A DNA stretch of 11,935 nt, taken from positions 1-11,935 of the forward strand of contig JAUWMO010000075.1 of the NCBI GenBank assembly GCA_030613125.1, in the 5' to 3' direction. The position numbers and the translations under genes were made by a program. This DNA comes from Bacteroidota bacterium. GTDB lineage: Bacteria > Bacteroidota > Bacteroidia > Bacteroidales > VadinHA17. The notes beneath the pieces were generated by a model. That model saw only the letters and a list, made by a program, of their open reading frames with translations. It had not been told where the DNA came from and did no database searches. This document shows, piece by piece, positions 1-6,543 of the stretch. Numbering within the stretch: the first letter of the stretch is position 1; every line of letters starts with the position of its first letter.

Positions 1-6
1 CATGTT

Positions 7-23
7 CAACCCCTTCAGGGTTG
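7..23. repeat. Small GC-rich hairpin, possible REP-like element or terminator
   Basis: CAACCC (7-12) and GGGTTG (18-23) form a perfect 6 bp stem around the loop CTTCA. The sequence CGATTTTTATT follows on the plus strand. It could be a terminator for a plus-strand gene lying left of the window, or one copy of a dispersed hairpin repeat. With the neighbouring gene out of view I cannot choose between these. Confidence 0.35.
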
Positions 24-71
24 CGATTTTTATTGGTCCCAAACTGTACAACTTCAATAAGTACCACAAAT

Positions 72-100
72 AAAAATACGTATTAAAATACGTATTTTTT
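72..100. terminator. AT-rich bidirectional intrinsic terminator downstream of kdsB
   Basis: A perfect 12 bp stem pairs AAAAATACGTAT (72-83) with ATACGTATTTTT (88-99) around the loop TAAA. The arms begin with an A-run and end with a T-run, so either strand would give a hairpin followed by U residues. It lies about 100 bases beyond the kdsB stop on the minus strand and probably ends the mscS-kdsB transcript. It may also serve a convergent gene to the left. The stem has only two G:C pairs, so it is weaker than a classical terminator. Confidence 0.55.
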
Positions 101-199
101 ATTCTGATGTTTCAGACCCCAAACTGAAAATATTGTTACCCGGATGTCTATTGAATTATAAGTTTCTTAATATTACCCAACTTGTTTGTTTCCAACCTG

Positions 200-967
200 T
201 TATGGGAGAATGTATTTCTGTAAAAACCCCCTTTCCTTCATTTTTATTAAGTCTTCAACTGTATCAACAGGTAAAGTTTCAAAATCTGTCTCAACCGTTT
301 TAATCCGGAAACCTGATTCCATCCAGCGCAATTGTTCAAGGGATTCAGCTATTTCCAGATGTGTTTCATTTAGTTTGGATATTCCCAATAAAGTTCCGGT
401 ACTGAACCCATACATTCCAACCTGTTTAAAGTGGATACCCTGACTGACCCAGTTATTTTTATTATGATCTTTGCAGTACGGGATTGGGGATCTGCTGAAA
501 TATAGGGCATATTTGTCCTGATCAATTACAACCTTGGCTTCACCCGGTTCAAATATATCAGCATTATTGGTTATTTTCTTAATAAGTGTAACAATTTGTA
601 TCCCTGGTTCAGAGAATGCTTCCAGGAGTTGATGTACTTGTGCGGGATCAATAAATGGTTCATCACCCTGTATATTCAGTACAACATCAATCTCTGTTCC
701 TGTTTCTTTTTGAAATATCTGCACTGCTTCTGCACAGCGGTCGGTGCCACTTTTATGGTTGGGGTCAGTCATAATTCCTAGCCCTCCAAAACCTTCAACT
801 TCATTCAGTATTCTGCTATCATCTGTAGCTACAACAACATTGTCCAGAGTTTTGGATACGATTTCCCATACTCTTCTGATCATGGTTTTGCCATCGATAG
901 TAATCAGAGGCTTACCCGGCAGGCGGGAGGATTGATATCTGGCAGGTATTACGCCTAAGTATTGCAT
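200..967 (-). CDS. kdsB: 3-deoxy-manno-octulosonate cytidylyltransferase (CMP-Kdo synthetase)
   Basis: KdsB activates Kdo with CTP to give CMP-Kdo and pyrophosphate in the cytoplasm. CMP-Kdo is the donor for the inner core sugar of lipopolysaccharide. The 255-residue protein is close to the usual family length of about 250. The N-terminal nucleotide-binding signature is seen as GVIPARYQSSRLPGKPL (residues 5-21). VVATDD (45-50) and KSGTDR (72-77) follow, and then NIQGDEP (98-104), whose Gln100 and Asp102 correspond to known CTP/metal residues. PVDT near the C-terminus places Asp235, the expected second metal ligand. SRSPIPY and the MYGF region are also present. The ATG start directly precedes the conserved N-terminal strand. 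It lies 35 bases downstream of the mscS stop on the same strand, so the two are probably co-transcribed. Nothing looks degenerate. Family assignment is secure. Confidence 0.96.
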   Translation of the reverse strand: MQYLGVIPARYQSSRLPGKPLITIDGKTMIRRVWEIVSKTLDNVVVATDDSRILNEVEGFGGLGIMTDPNHKSGTDRCAEAVQIFQKETGTEIDVVLNIQGDEPFIDPAQVHQLLEAFSEPGIQIVTLIKKITNNADIFEPGEAKVVIDQDKYALYFSRSPIPYCKDHNKNNWVSQGIHFKQVGMYGFSTGTLLGISKLNETHLEIAESLEQLRWMESGFRIKTVETDFETLPVDTVEDLIKMKERGFLQKYILP

Positions 968-1002
968 GTAATATTATTCATAACTAAAAGATTCGAATTT
1001 CA

Positions 1003-1929
1003 TTAATTCTTATCAGACCGTTTCATGCCTTCTTTGCCCTCAAGCAGGTTATTATAGAACCGTTGTGTTGGATACGCAAAATCGATATCTGAATTCTTCG
1101 CAAATTCTCTGAGAATATCTTCCCATATTACCTGCTCACTGCCGCGTCGCCTGCGAGGTTCACAAAGGTATCGTACAGTAAGTAATACACCGCTGTCTTT
1201 AACACTTGTATAAACGGTTGGTGTAAGTGTAGTATAAAATATCATAAATTTCCTGCTTGCTTCTTTTATTCTTTTTTTCGCTTCTTCGCTCAAATGCTCT
1301 GCATGTTTGTTTACAATCTTTTTCATTATAGCCTTTGCTTTTTCCCAATTGCTCTCAAAAGTAAGAAGAACCGGGATCTCGTTCCAGATATGTTGAAATC
1401 CCTTACTATAATTTGCCTGAGTCTCCGTGAATATTTTCCCGTTTGGAATATGAATTACCCGCCCTGTACTTTGGTCAGCATCAACCCAGTTACCAATTTC
1501 CATAAGTGAAAACTGAAATGCACGAATATCAATAACATCGCCCGTTGAATTACCAATCTGCACACGGTCGCCAAGGGTAAAAGGTCTTCGGATAATAATA
1601 AACACCCAGCCTGCAATATTGGTTACCAGGTCTTTTAAGGCAATAGCCAAACCTGCTGAAACCAGACCCAAATAAGTGCCTACCGATTCAAAGGCGTTAA
1701 CCCATAAAGCAGATATAAAGATGATACTTAGAAAAACAATAATGTAGCTAAGAGATTTCTGCCAGATATAACGGATCCGTACATCTTCAGTCTGCTTCCA
1801 TACAATTCTTACTATTACTATGCGGATAAACCACAGAACCAAAATTATACCTATTGAGGCGATTATTTTTTTTACTACATCCGGACTTAATCCTGAACTT
1901 TCCTGTATGGTTTCTAATAATCTGTTCAT
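1003..1929 (-). CDS. MscS-family small-conductance mechanosensitive channel
   Basis: This is a predicted inner-membrane channel that opens under membrane tension and lets solutes out during hypo-osmotic shock. The 308 residues show three hydrophobic segments, roughly 22-43, 61-77 and 83-113. The third is the pore helix region, with the Gly/Ala-rich stretch LVSAGLAIALKDLVTNIAGW. It leads into the family signature RRPFTLGDRVQIG (114-126), which starts the cytoplasmic beta domain, and GDVIDI follows. IHIPNGKIF matches the conserved (V)IPN motif of the beta domain. The length is close to that of E. coli MscS (286), so it is a minimal channel without the large periplasmic domain of MscK-type proteins. 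A Lys-Asp pair (99-100) sits in the pore helix where E. coli has Gln-Gly; this is seen in several MscS subfamilies. It is upstream of kdsB with a 35-base gap. No clear promoter was found in the 272 bases upstream. Confidence 0.92.
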   Translation of the reverse strand: MNRLLETIQESSGLSPDVVKKIIASIGIILVLWFIRIVIVRIVWKQTEDVRIRYIWQKSLSYIIVFLSIIFISALWVNAFESVGTYLGLVSAGLAIALKDLVTNIAGWVFIIIRRPFTLGDRVQIGNSTGDVIDIRAFQFSLMEIGNWVDADQSTGRVIHIPNGKIFTETQANYSKGFQHIWNEIPVLLTFESNWEKAKAIMKKIVNKHAEHLSEEAKKRIKEASRKFMIFYTTLTPTVYTSVKDSGVLLTVRYLCEPRRRRGSEQVIWEDILREFAKNSDIDFAYPTQRFYNNLLEGKEGMKRSDKN

Positions 1930-2201
1930 CTCTGCAACATTAAAGGGAAGTCTGCTATCATTTTGTTAAAATCTTTACAATCATGGATTCTGTATCTGTA
2001 ATAAAAATACCTATAATCCACTGAAACAACAAGATCTTTCTAAATTTACTCTGAAATTATTAATTTACTTTCTTTTTCTTAAGAAAAGCCTGTACTGGCA
2101 ATAAGTAGTAAAAGAAGTGAAAAAAATACCTCACAATTTTCATTTCAGAATCTAAATGAATGTCTGGACATGGCCAATCCGGAACTGTTTTTTAAAACAA
2201 A
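1930..2201. other. Intergenic region between mscS start and sulfatase end
   Basis: These 272 bases hold no credible gene on either strand. They should contain the mscS promoter (minus strand), but no good match to the Bacteroidota TTTG / TAnnTTTG pair was seen. The nearest is a one-mismatch -7-like TAATGTTG on the minus strand right before the mscS start, without a matching -33 element. The sulfatase transcript also ends here. Confidence 0.5.
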
Positions 2202-2222
2202 TCATCTCACCCTGCCAGGGTG
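2194..2222 (-). terminator. Possible terminator overlapping the sulfatase stop codon
   Basis: CACCCT (2208-2213) and AGGGTG (2217-2222) form a 6 bp GC-rich stem with a 3-base loop inside the last codons of the sulfatase gene. On the minus strand it is followed after six bases by TTTGTTTT. The T-run is interrupted and displaced from the stem, so termination here is plausible rather than firm. Confidence 0.3.
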
Positions 2223-3662
2223 TTTGCCCCATAAATAACGTTTTTCAGGATCAAAATCCGAATTTTCAACTGGCAATTCTGCTTTGGTATCTTTACGCCA
2301 TTCCTCCAATAAATGATACAATTCATTTGTTTTCTTTTTATTCAATTCAGCAAGATTGTTCGTTTCACCAATATCATTAGAAAGATTATATAGTTGTAAA
2401 CTATTATCAACCAAATTATGTATTAATTTCCAATCGCCTTTACGGACCGCACTTGCCGGAACATCATGATGATAAACCGGATAATGCCAGAATATTACAC
2501 GTTCTGCATTATACTCATCCCTCATTAATTCAGGAATAATACTTTTCCCATCTAAGACCTGTTGTTCAGGAAGTGTTCCACCGGCAAGTTCTACCAGTGT
2601 TGGAAAAAAATCAACGCTGCAAACGATGGCATCAGATTTGGTGCCTGGCGGAATTTTATCAGGCCATTTTACAATTAAGGGTTCTCTTATTCCTCCTTCA
2701 AACAGAGTACCTTTTTCAGCACGAAGTGGTTTATTGGAGGAAGATATGTAAAGCAGTGTATCGCCTTTATAAATAGGCTGTTTTGAATTTGCAAGAAGTG
2801 GTTTTTTGTCGAACCGGCTGATCAAACCTCCGTTATCGGAAAAAAATATTACAATTGTGTTTTTTGAGAGTTCAAGTTCATCGAGTTTATGGATAATCCT
2901 TCCAACACTATTGTCGAGATGCTCGATCATTGCAGCATACACTGCATTCCCAGGATAATCATTTACCTTTTCTTTGTTCAAATATTTCTGTATCAGAACA
3001 GAGTCCGCATCCAGTTGTACATGAACATCGTAATGAGCTAAAAACAGGAAAAATGGTTTATCCTGGTTTTTTTCAATAAAATCAACACCATAATCCGTAA
3101 GCAGCCCGGATAATCGTTTTGTTAAATCTATCTTTCTTTCAGGCCTGAATTTGGGATTATAATATCCTCCTCCCACATATTCGTATGCCACATCAAAGCC
3201 CTGGTTGGAGGGATGATGTGGTTCTCCGGAACCCAGGTGCCACTTTCCAAAATATCCGGTTGCATACCCGGCATCTTTTATGGCTTCACCAATTGTATAT
3301 ATTTCCGCTGGCAAATACTGGGTCCTATTCTGAGGCACAAGTACTTTCTCGTCAGGTCTCCAGTGTCCAGGAATAAAATCAATGACTCCTACCCGGGCAG
3401 GGTATTGTCCAGACATTATACTTGCACGGGTTGGAGAACAAACCGGGCATGCTGCATAAGCATTGATAAATGTTTTACCTTCCAATGCCATTTTATCCAG
3501 ATTTGGAGCCTCATTAAATTTATTTCCATAAACTGGCAAATCTGCCCATCCAAGATCATCAGCTAGAATGAAAATAATATTTGGCGATTTAGTTTTATGA
3601 CTGCTACAACCACTTAATAAAGCAAAACATATAGCATATGTTAATAGTTTAAAAGAGTTCAT
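2202..3662 (-). CDS. Type I (formylglycine) sulfatase lipoprotein, arylsulfatase-A-like
   Basis: This is a predicted sulfate ester hydrolase, probably acting on sulfated polysaccharides or their oligosaccharides in the periplasm or at the cell surface. The ATG at 3662 is chosen because it gives a lipoprotein signal with lipobox LSGC (Cys19); the frame stays open upstream to an ATG at 3758. With the chosen start the protein has 486 residues, normal for the family. Visible motifs are the metal-binding Asp pair LADDLGW (33-39) and the sulfatase signature CSPTR (75-79), whose Cys75 is the residue converted to formylglycine. GKWHLG follows at 139-144, then HYDVH (210-214) and SDNGG (275-279) with metal-ligand Asp/Asn. 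AEKGTLFEGGIR comes at 315-326. All catalytic positions seem present. An unusually long stretch (280-314) separates SDNGG from AEKG. No formylglycine-generating enzyme, SusCD pair or glycosidase is adjacent, so the substrate cannot be inferred. Confidence 0.93.
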   Translation of the reverse strand: MNSFKLLTYAICFALLSGCSSHKTKSPNIIFILADDLGWADLPVYGNKFNEAPNLDKMALEGKTFINAYAACPVCSPTRASIMSGQYPARVGVIDFIPGHWRPDEKVLVPQNRTQYLPAEIYTIGEAIKDAGYATGYFGKWHLGSGEPHHPSNQGFDVAYEYVGGGYYNPKFRPERKIDLTKRLSGLLTDYGVDFIEKNQDKPFFLFLAHYDVHVQLDADSVLIQKYLNKEKVNDYPGNAVYAAMIEHLDNSVGRIIHKLDELELSKNTIVIFFSDNGGLISRFDKKPLLANSKQPIYKGDTLLYISSSNKPLRAEKGTLFEGGIREPLIVKWPDKIPPGTKSDAIVCSVDFFPTLVELAGGTLPEQQVLDGKSIIPELMRDEYNAERVIFWHYPVYHHDVPASAVRKGDWKLIHNLVDNSLQLYNLSNDIGETNNLAELNKKKTNELYHLLEEWRKDTKAELPVENSDFDPEKRYLWGKHPGRVR

Positions 3663-3727
3663 TTGGTTTTTTACATTTTTATAAATTCCACTTTCAACCA
3701 AAATAGTGATTGAAAATAATATTCTAT

Positions 3728-3769
3728 ATACCAAATTTGAGGATTGGAATGAACTCAAATTTGTGGTAT
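3728..3769. repeat. Imperfect inverted repeat upstream of the sulfatase, possible operator
   Basis: ATACCAAATTTGAG (3728-3741) pairs with CTCAAATTTG (3754-3763) plus GTAT (3766-3769), giving 14 base pairs with a two-base bulge around a 12-base loop. It lies 66-107 bases upstream of the chosen sulfatase start. Position and symmetry fit a regulator binding site or a leader hairpin. The repeated AAATTTG core could also contribute promoter-like TTTG boxes. Confidence 0.4.
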
Positions 3770-3817
3770 TTCGTCGTCGTCAGGATTATTAAAAAGAATA
3801 GAAAAATTAGACATAAT

Positions 3818-3857
3818 TTATTAACTTACAGGCGATTAATCAGCAATAAGTTAATAA
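3818..3857. repeat. Perfect 11 bp inverted repeat upstream of the sulfatase
   Basis: TTATTAACTTA (3818-3828) is the exact reverse complement of TAAGTTAATAA (3847-3857). The 18-base spacer itself contains the palindrome GATTAATC. No T-run follows closely on either strand, so it does not resemble an intrinsic terminator. It may be a binding site for a dimeric regulator or a structured RNA element. Confidence 0.4.
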
Positions 3858-3917
3858 TCAACATGCCCAATTATAAGTAATTATGAAAATCTCGAATATT
3901 TTTGTTAAAAAACTTCA

Positions 3918-3949
3918 CTTTTTGGACTATGAATAATCCGGGTTAACTT
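3918..3949. repeat. Direct repeat copy L, downstream of the M3 peptidase gene
   Basis: This 32-base stretch begins CTTTTTGG, contains TATGAATA and ends around GGGTTAA. It aligns with 6284-6314 in the same orientation at 27 of 32 columns, with four mismatches and one single-base gap. The two copies bracket the M3 peptidase gene. This copy starts 63 bases beyond the peptidase stop codon. Confidence 0.55.
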
Positions 3950-4011
3950 CCTTATAGCCCTCCTCCCTGGAATCTAAAACCTCACCACCGTTCCCTTATT
4001 TTCTTACAACC

Positions 4012-6114
4012 CTATTCTATAAAACCACGGTTTCTCAACAGGGCCTCAATGCTGGGATCCTTGCCCCGGAAGTTCCGGTAAAGCAAGGCCGGGTCATCGG
4101 AACGGCCTTTGGATAATACATATTCACGGAATCTGGCAGCCACCTCCTGGTTAAAAATATCGCCGGTTTCCTTAAAGGCCTCAAACGCATCGGAATCAAG
4201 TTGCTCAGACCAGCTGTATGAATAATATCCGGCAGAATATCCACCAATGATATGGCTAAAATATGTGGATCGGTATCGAGGTAATATCTCCTCGATCAGT
4301 TTATATTTATCCATGGCTTCCTTTTCAAATACCAGCACATCATACACGGATGGTTCAGTGAGGCTATGGTATTCCATGTCGAGCAGGGAAGCAGCGATGT
4401 ATTCTACTGTAAGGAATCCCTGGTTGAAATTGGCTGCAGCCTTGATCTTTTCCACCAGTTCTTCAGGGATCACCTCGCCCGTTTCATAGTGCTTTGCAAA
4501 CATAGCCAGCACCTCGGGTTCGAGTATCCAGTGTTCCATGATCTGGCTGGGCAACTCAACAAAATCACGCGGCACCCTGCCCAATCCCGGATAGGGAACA
4601 TCATTAAACAAGCTATGAATGGCGTGCCCGAATTCATGGAACATTATTCCCACTTCTTCAAAAGTTAACAGGGCAGGTTTGTCACCGGTACCCCTCGAAA
4701 AATTACCTACCATGGAAATGACCGGAAAAATTTTCTTGCCATCCTCATACCGGGCACGGCGGAAACTGGTGGACCAGGCACCCACCCTTTTGCCTTCACG
4801 TGGATGCCAGTCGGTATACAACACCCCAAGGTGTGATCCGTCCTTATCAAATACTTCAAAACATTGTATTTCCGGATGGTATTTGGGAATATCTGTAAGT
4901 TCTTTGAAGGTTATGCCATAGAGTTTGGTGGCCAGGTCGAACATTCCCTGTTGTACATTTAACATGGCCATGTAAGGCCGGGTTTCTTCCTCGTCAAGGT
5001 CATATTTTTCTTTCGTGATCTTTTCTGTGTAGTACCACCAGTCCCACGAGGCCAGCTTAGAATCACCTTCTTCACGGTCGATGATCTCCTGTTGAGCGAC
5101 AGCTTCCTGGCGGGCAACCGGTAAGGCATATTCCCAGACCTTTTTCAAAAAGTCAAATACGGTTTCAGGGTTTTTTGCCATGTTCAGTTCCAGTACATAA
5201 CCGGCATGGCTTTCATACCCCAAAAGGTGTGCTCTTTCTACTCGAAGATTTATTATTTCCTTTAAAATTTCCTTGTTGTCGTACTCGTTGTTATTGTTGC
5301 AGCGCATAAAATAGGCACGGTAGATCTTTTCCCTAAGATCCCTGTTTTTTGCATACTGCAGGAAAGGGATCCAGCTGGGTTTCTGTAGGCTGAATGCCCA
5401 CTTCCCTTTCATATCGAGCTTATATGCCAGTTCTGCAGCTCTATTGATCTCACGTTCCGGAAGACCTTCCAGATCTTTTTCATTCTCGATGATCAGTTTA
5501 AAATCGTTGGTTTCCGCCAGTAGGTTTTCACTAAATTTAACTCCCAGGGAAGAAAGGCGTTCATTGATCGTACGAAGCTGTTCTTTTTGATCTTCGGGCA
5601 GGTCAGCCCCGCTACGGATAAAATTCTTGTAAGAACGTTCCAGCAACATTTGTTGAGGTTTTGTCAAACTGGCGGTTTCACGGTTTTCCCATACCACCTT
5701 GATGCGTTCAAACAATTGCGGATTCAGTCCGATATCATCCCGGTGTTTGGTGAGCAGTGGAGATACTTCACGGTTAACAGCCTGGATCTCTGGATTGGTG
5801 TTGGCTCCGTTGATCGGATAAAAAGCCCCGGTCACCTTATCCAGCAACTTTCCACTCAGGTCAAGGGCCACGATGGTATTTTCAAAGGCGGCTGTCTCTT
5901 TGTTTTGAATAATGGCTTCGACTTCTTTTTTATGTTCCTCCATGGCCTTTTTAAAGGCCGGCATGTAGTGATCCGGCTGGATCTCCTCAAATGGAGGAAC
6001 CTGGAAAGGGGTTTTCCATTCCGTCAATAATGGATTCATTTCTGTGGTGGTTTTGGGTTTACAGGATGGAAGAAGCATCACTGCAATGACCAATAACAAT
6101 AAAGATCGTATCAT
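4012..6114 (-). CDS. M3-family zinc oligopeptidase lipoprotein (peptidyl-dipeptidase / oligopeptidase A type)
   Basis: This is a predicted metallopeptidase that cuts short peptides, by family either as a peptidyl-dipeptidase (Dcp) or an oligopeptidase (PrlC). An N-terminal hydrophobic stretch with LLPSC (Cys18) marks it as a lipoprotein, so it should act in the periplasm or at the outer membrane. The 700-residue length matches the M3A family. The zinc site HEFGH is at residues 493-497. The third ligand is Glu520 in RDFVELPSQ, and the segment between them is two residues shorter than in Dcp and thimet oligopeptidase. HIIGGYSAGYYSY (621-633) gives Tyr630 and Tyr633, equivalent to the substrate-binding tyrosines of thimet oligopeptidase. 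The gene looks intact. It is richer in G+C than its neighbours on sampled lines (33 of 60 at 5041-5100 and 28 of 60 at 4561-4620, against 22 of 60 at 2521-2580 in the sulfatase). Two near-identical direct repeats flank it. Dcp versus PrlC function cannot be decided. Confidence 0.94.
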   Translation of the reverse strand: MIRSLLLLVIAVMLLPSCKPKTTTEMNPLLTEWKTPFQVPPFEEIQPDHYMPAFKKAMEEHKKEVEAIIQNKETAAFENTIVALDLSGKLLDKVTGAFYPINGANTNPEIQAVNREVSPLLTKHRDDIGLNPQLFERIKVVWENRETASLTKPQQMLLERSYKNFIRSGADLPEDQKEQLRTINERLSSLGVKFSENLLAETNDFKLIIENEKDLEGLPEREINRAAELAYKLDMKGKWAFSLQKPSWIPFLQYAKNRDLREKIYRAYFMRCNNNNEYDNKEILKEIINLRVERAHLLGYESHAGYVLELNMAKNPETVFDFLKKVWEYALPVARQEAVAQQEIIDREEGDSKLASWDWWYYTEKITKEKYDLDEEETRPYMAMLNVQQGMFDLATKLYGITFKELTDIPKYHPEIQCFEVFDKDGSHLGVLYTDWHPREGKRVGAWSTSFRRARYEDGKKIFPVISMVGNFSRGTGDKPALLTFEEVGIMFHEFGHAIHSLFNDVPYPGLGRVPRDFVELPSQIMEHWILEPEVLAMFAKHYETGEVIPEELVEKIKAAANFNQGFLTVEYIAASLLDMEYHSLTEPSVYDVLVFEKEAMDKYKLIEEILPRYRSTYFSHIIGGYSAGYYSYSWSEQLDSDAFEAFKETGDIFNQEVAARFREYVLSKGRSDDPALLYRNFRGKDPSIEALLRNRGFIE

Positions 6115-6283
6115 GGTTTAAATTTAATTGGTGAATATTAAACATAGTTTGAAAACCTGTAAATTTACATTTTTGTTTTGAATCATGTTCGCTAAAATCA
6201 TATGTTACGCACCATAAAATGGATAGGTCCCATGAAGCAAATCTTTTCGCCAGGCAAGATCGATCTAATATAAAACCAATTCT

Positions 6284-6314
6284 CTTTTTGGTTTATGAAT
6301 ATTCGGGTTAAGTT
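6284..6314. repeat. Direct repeat copy R, upstream of the M3 peptidase gene
   Basis: This 31-base stretch is the partner of 3918-3949, in the same orientation. Shared blocks are CTTTTTGG, TATGAATA and CGGGTTAA; the copies differ by four substitutions and one missing C. It lies 170 bases upstream of the peptidase start. A 7 bp hairpin (6273-6294) overlaps its left end and has no counterpart in copy L. Confidence 0.55.
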
Positions 6315-6507
6315 ATTTTCATTCCATTACAAAAATAAATTCTATAATTAATATTCAAAAAATAGTTATTTTCACAAATTTTATAAAGTTTCAGAATGGG
6401 GTTAAGAAATCCGCCTTTAATAAATTAATAATACTTTGTTTCAAGTAATTAAGATGATATTGATAAATGGTTTTGTAATTTATCGGAGTAAATTCTTAAA
6501 AATTATC

Positions 6508-6515
6508 TAATTTCG
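6508..6515 (+). promoter_or_regulatory. Possible -7 promoter element of the sigma-54 activator operon
   Basis: TAATTTCG, followed by CA, resembles the Bacteroidota -7 consensus TAnnTTTG with one mismatch and lies 28 bases upstream of the start codon. No TTG box is present at the expected -33 distance, so the call is tentative. Confidence 0.25.
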
Positions 6516-6543
6516 CAGTAATTAAAGCAGAGTATTAAATTAG

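Larger units (their letters stand above)
3663..4011. other. Intergenic region upstream of the sulfatase gene
   Basis: About 349 bases separate the sulfatase start from the M3 peptidase end, both on the minus strand. No gene was seen. The region holds two inverted repeats (3728-3769 and 3818-3857), one member of a direct-repeat pair (3918-3949), and a pyrimidine-rich stretch from about 3946 to 4011. There is no obvious intrinsic terminator for the peptidase gene. It presumably contains the sulfatase promoter, but no convincing TAnnTTTG element was found. Confidence 0.6.
6115..6543. other. Divergent intergenic region between M3 peptidase and sigma-54 activator genes
   Basis: These 429 AT-rich bases contain no credible gene. 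They must hold the promoters of both divergent units. Seen in them are direct-repeat copy R (6284-6314), a 7 bp hairpin, AAACCAA (6273-6279) with TTGGTTT (6288-6294), overlapping that repeat, and a -7-like element at 6508-6515. On the minus strand TAAATTTA, about 45 bases upstream of the peptidase start, resembles TAnnTTTG with one mismatch but lacks a partner -33 box. No -24/-12 sigma-54 promoter (GG-N10-GC) was evident by eye. Confidence 0.55.

Noticed and set aside
1936..1945. TAATGTTG on the minus strand as an mscS promoter
   Set aside because: No -33 TTG at a suitable distance, and transcription would start almost at the start codon.
3213..3566. Open 117-codon frame on the plus strand
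   Set aside because: It is antisense to the sulfatase catalytic motifs and has no recognisable domain or upstream signal.
5587..6030. Open 147-codon frame on the plus strand
   Set aside because: It lies wholly opposite the conserved N-terminal half of the M3 peptidase gene and its product shows no family motif, so it is an antisense shadow.
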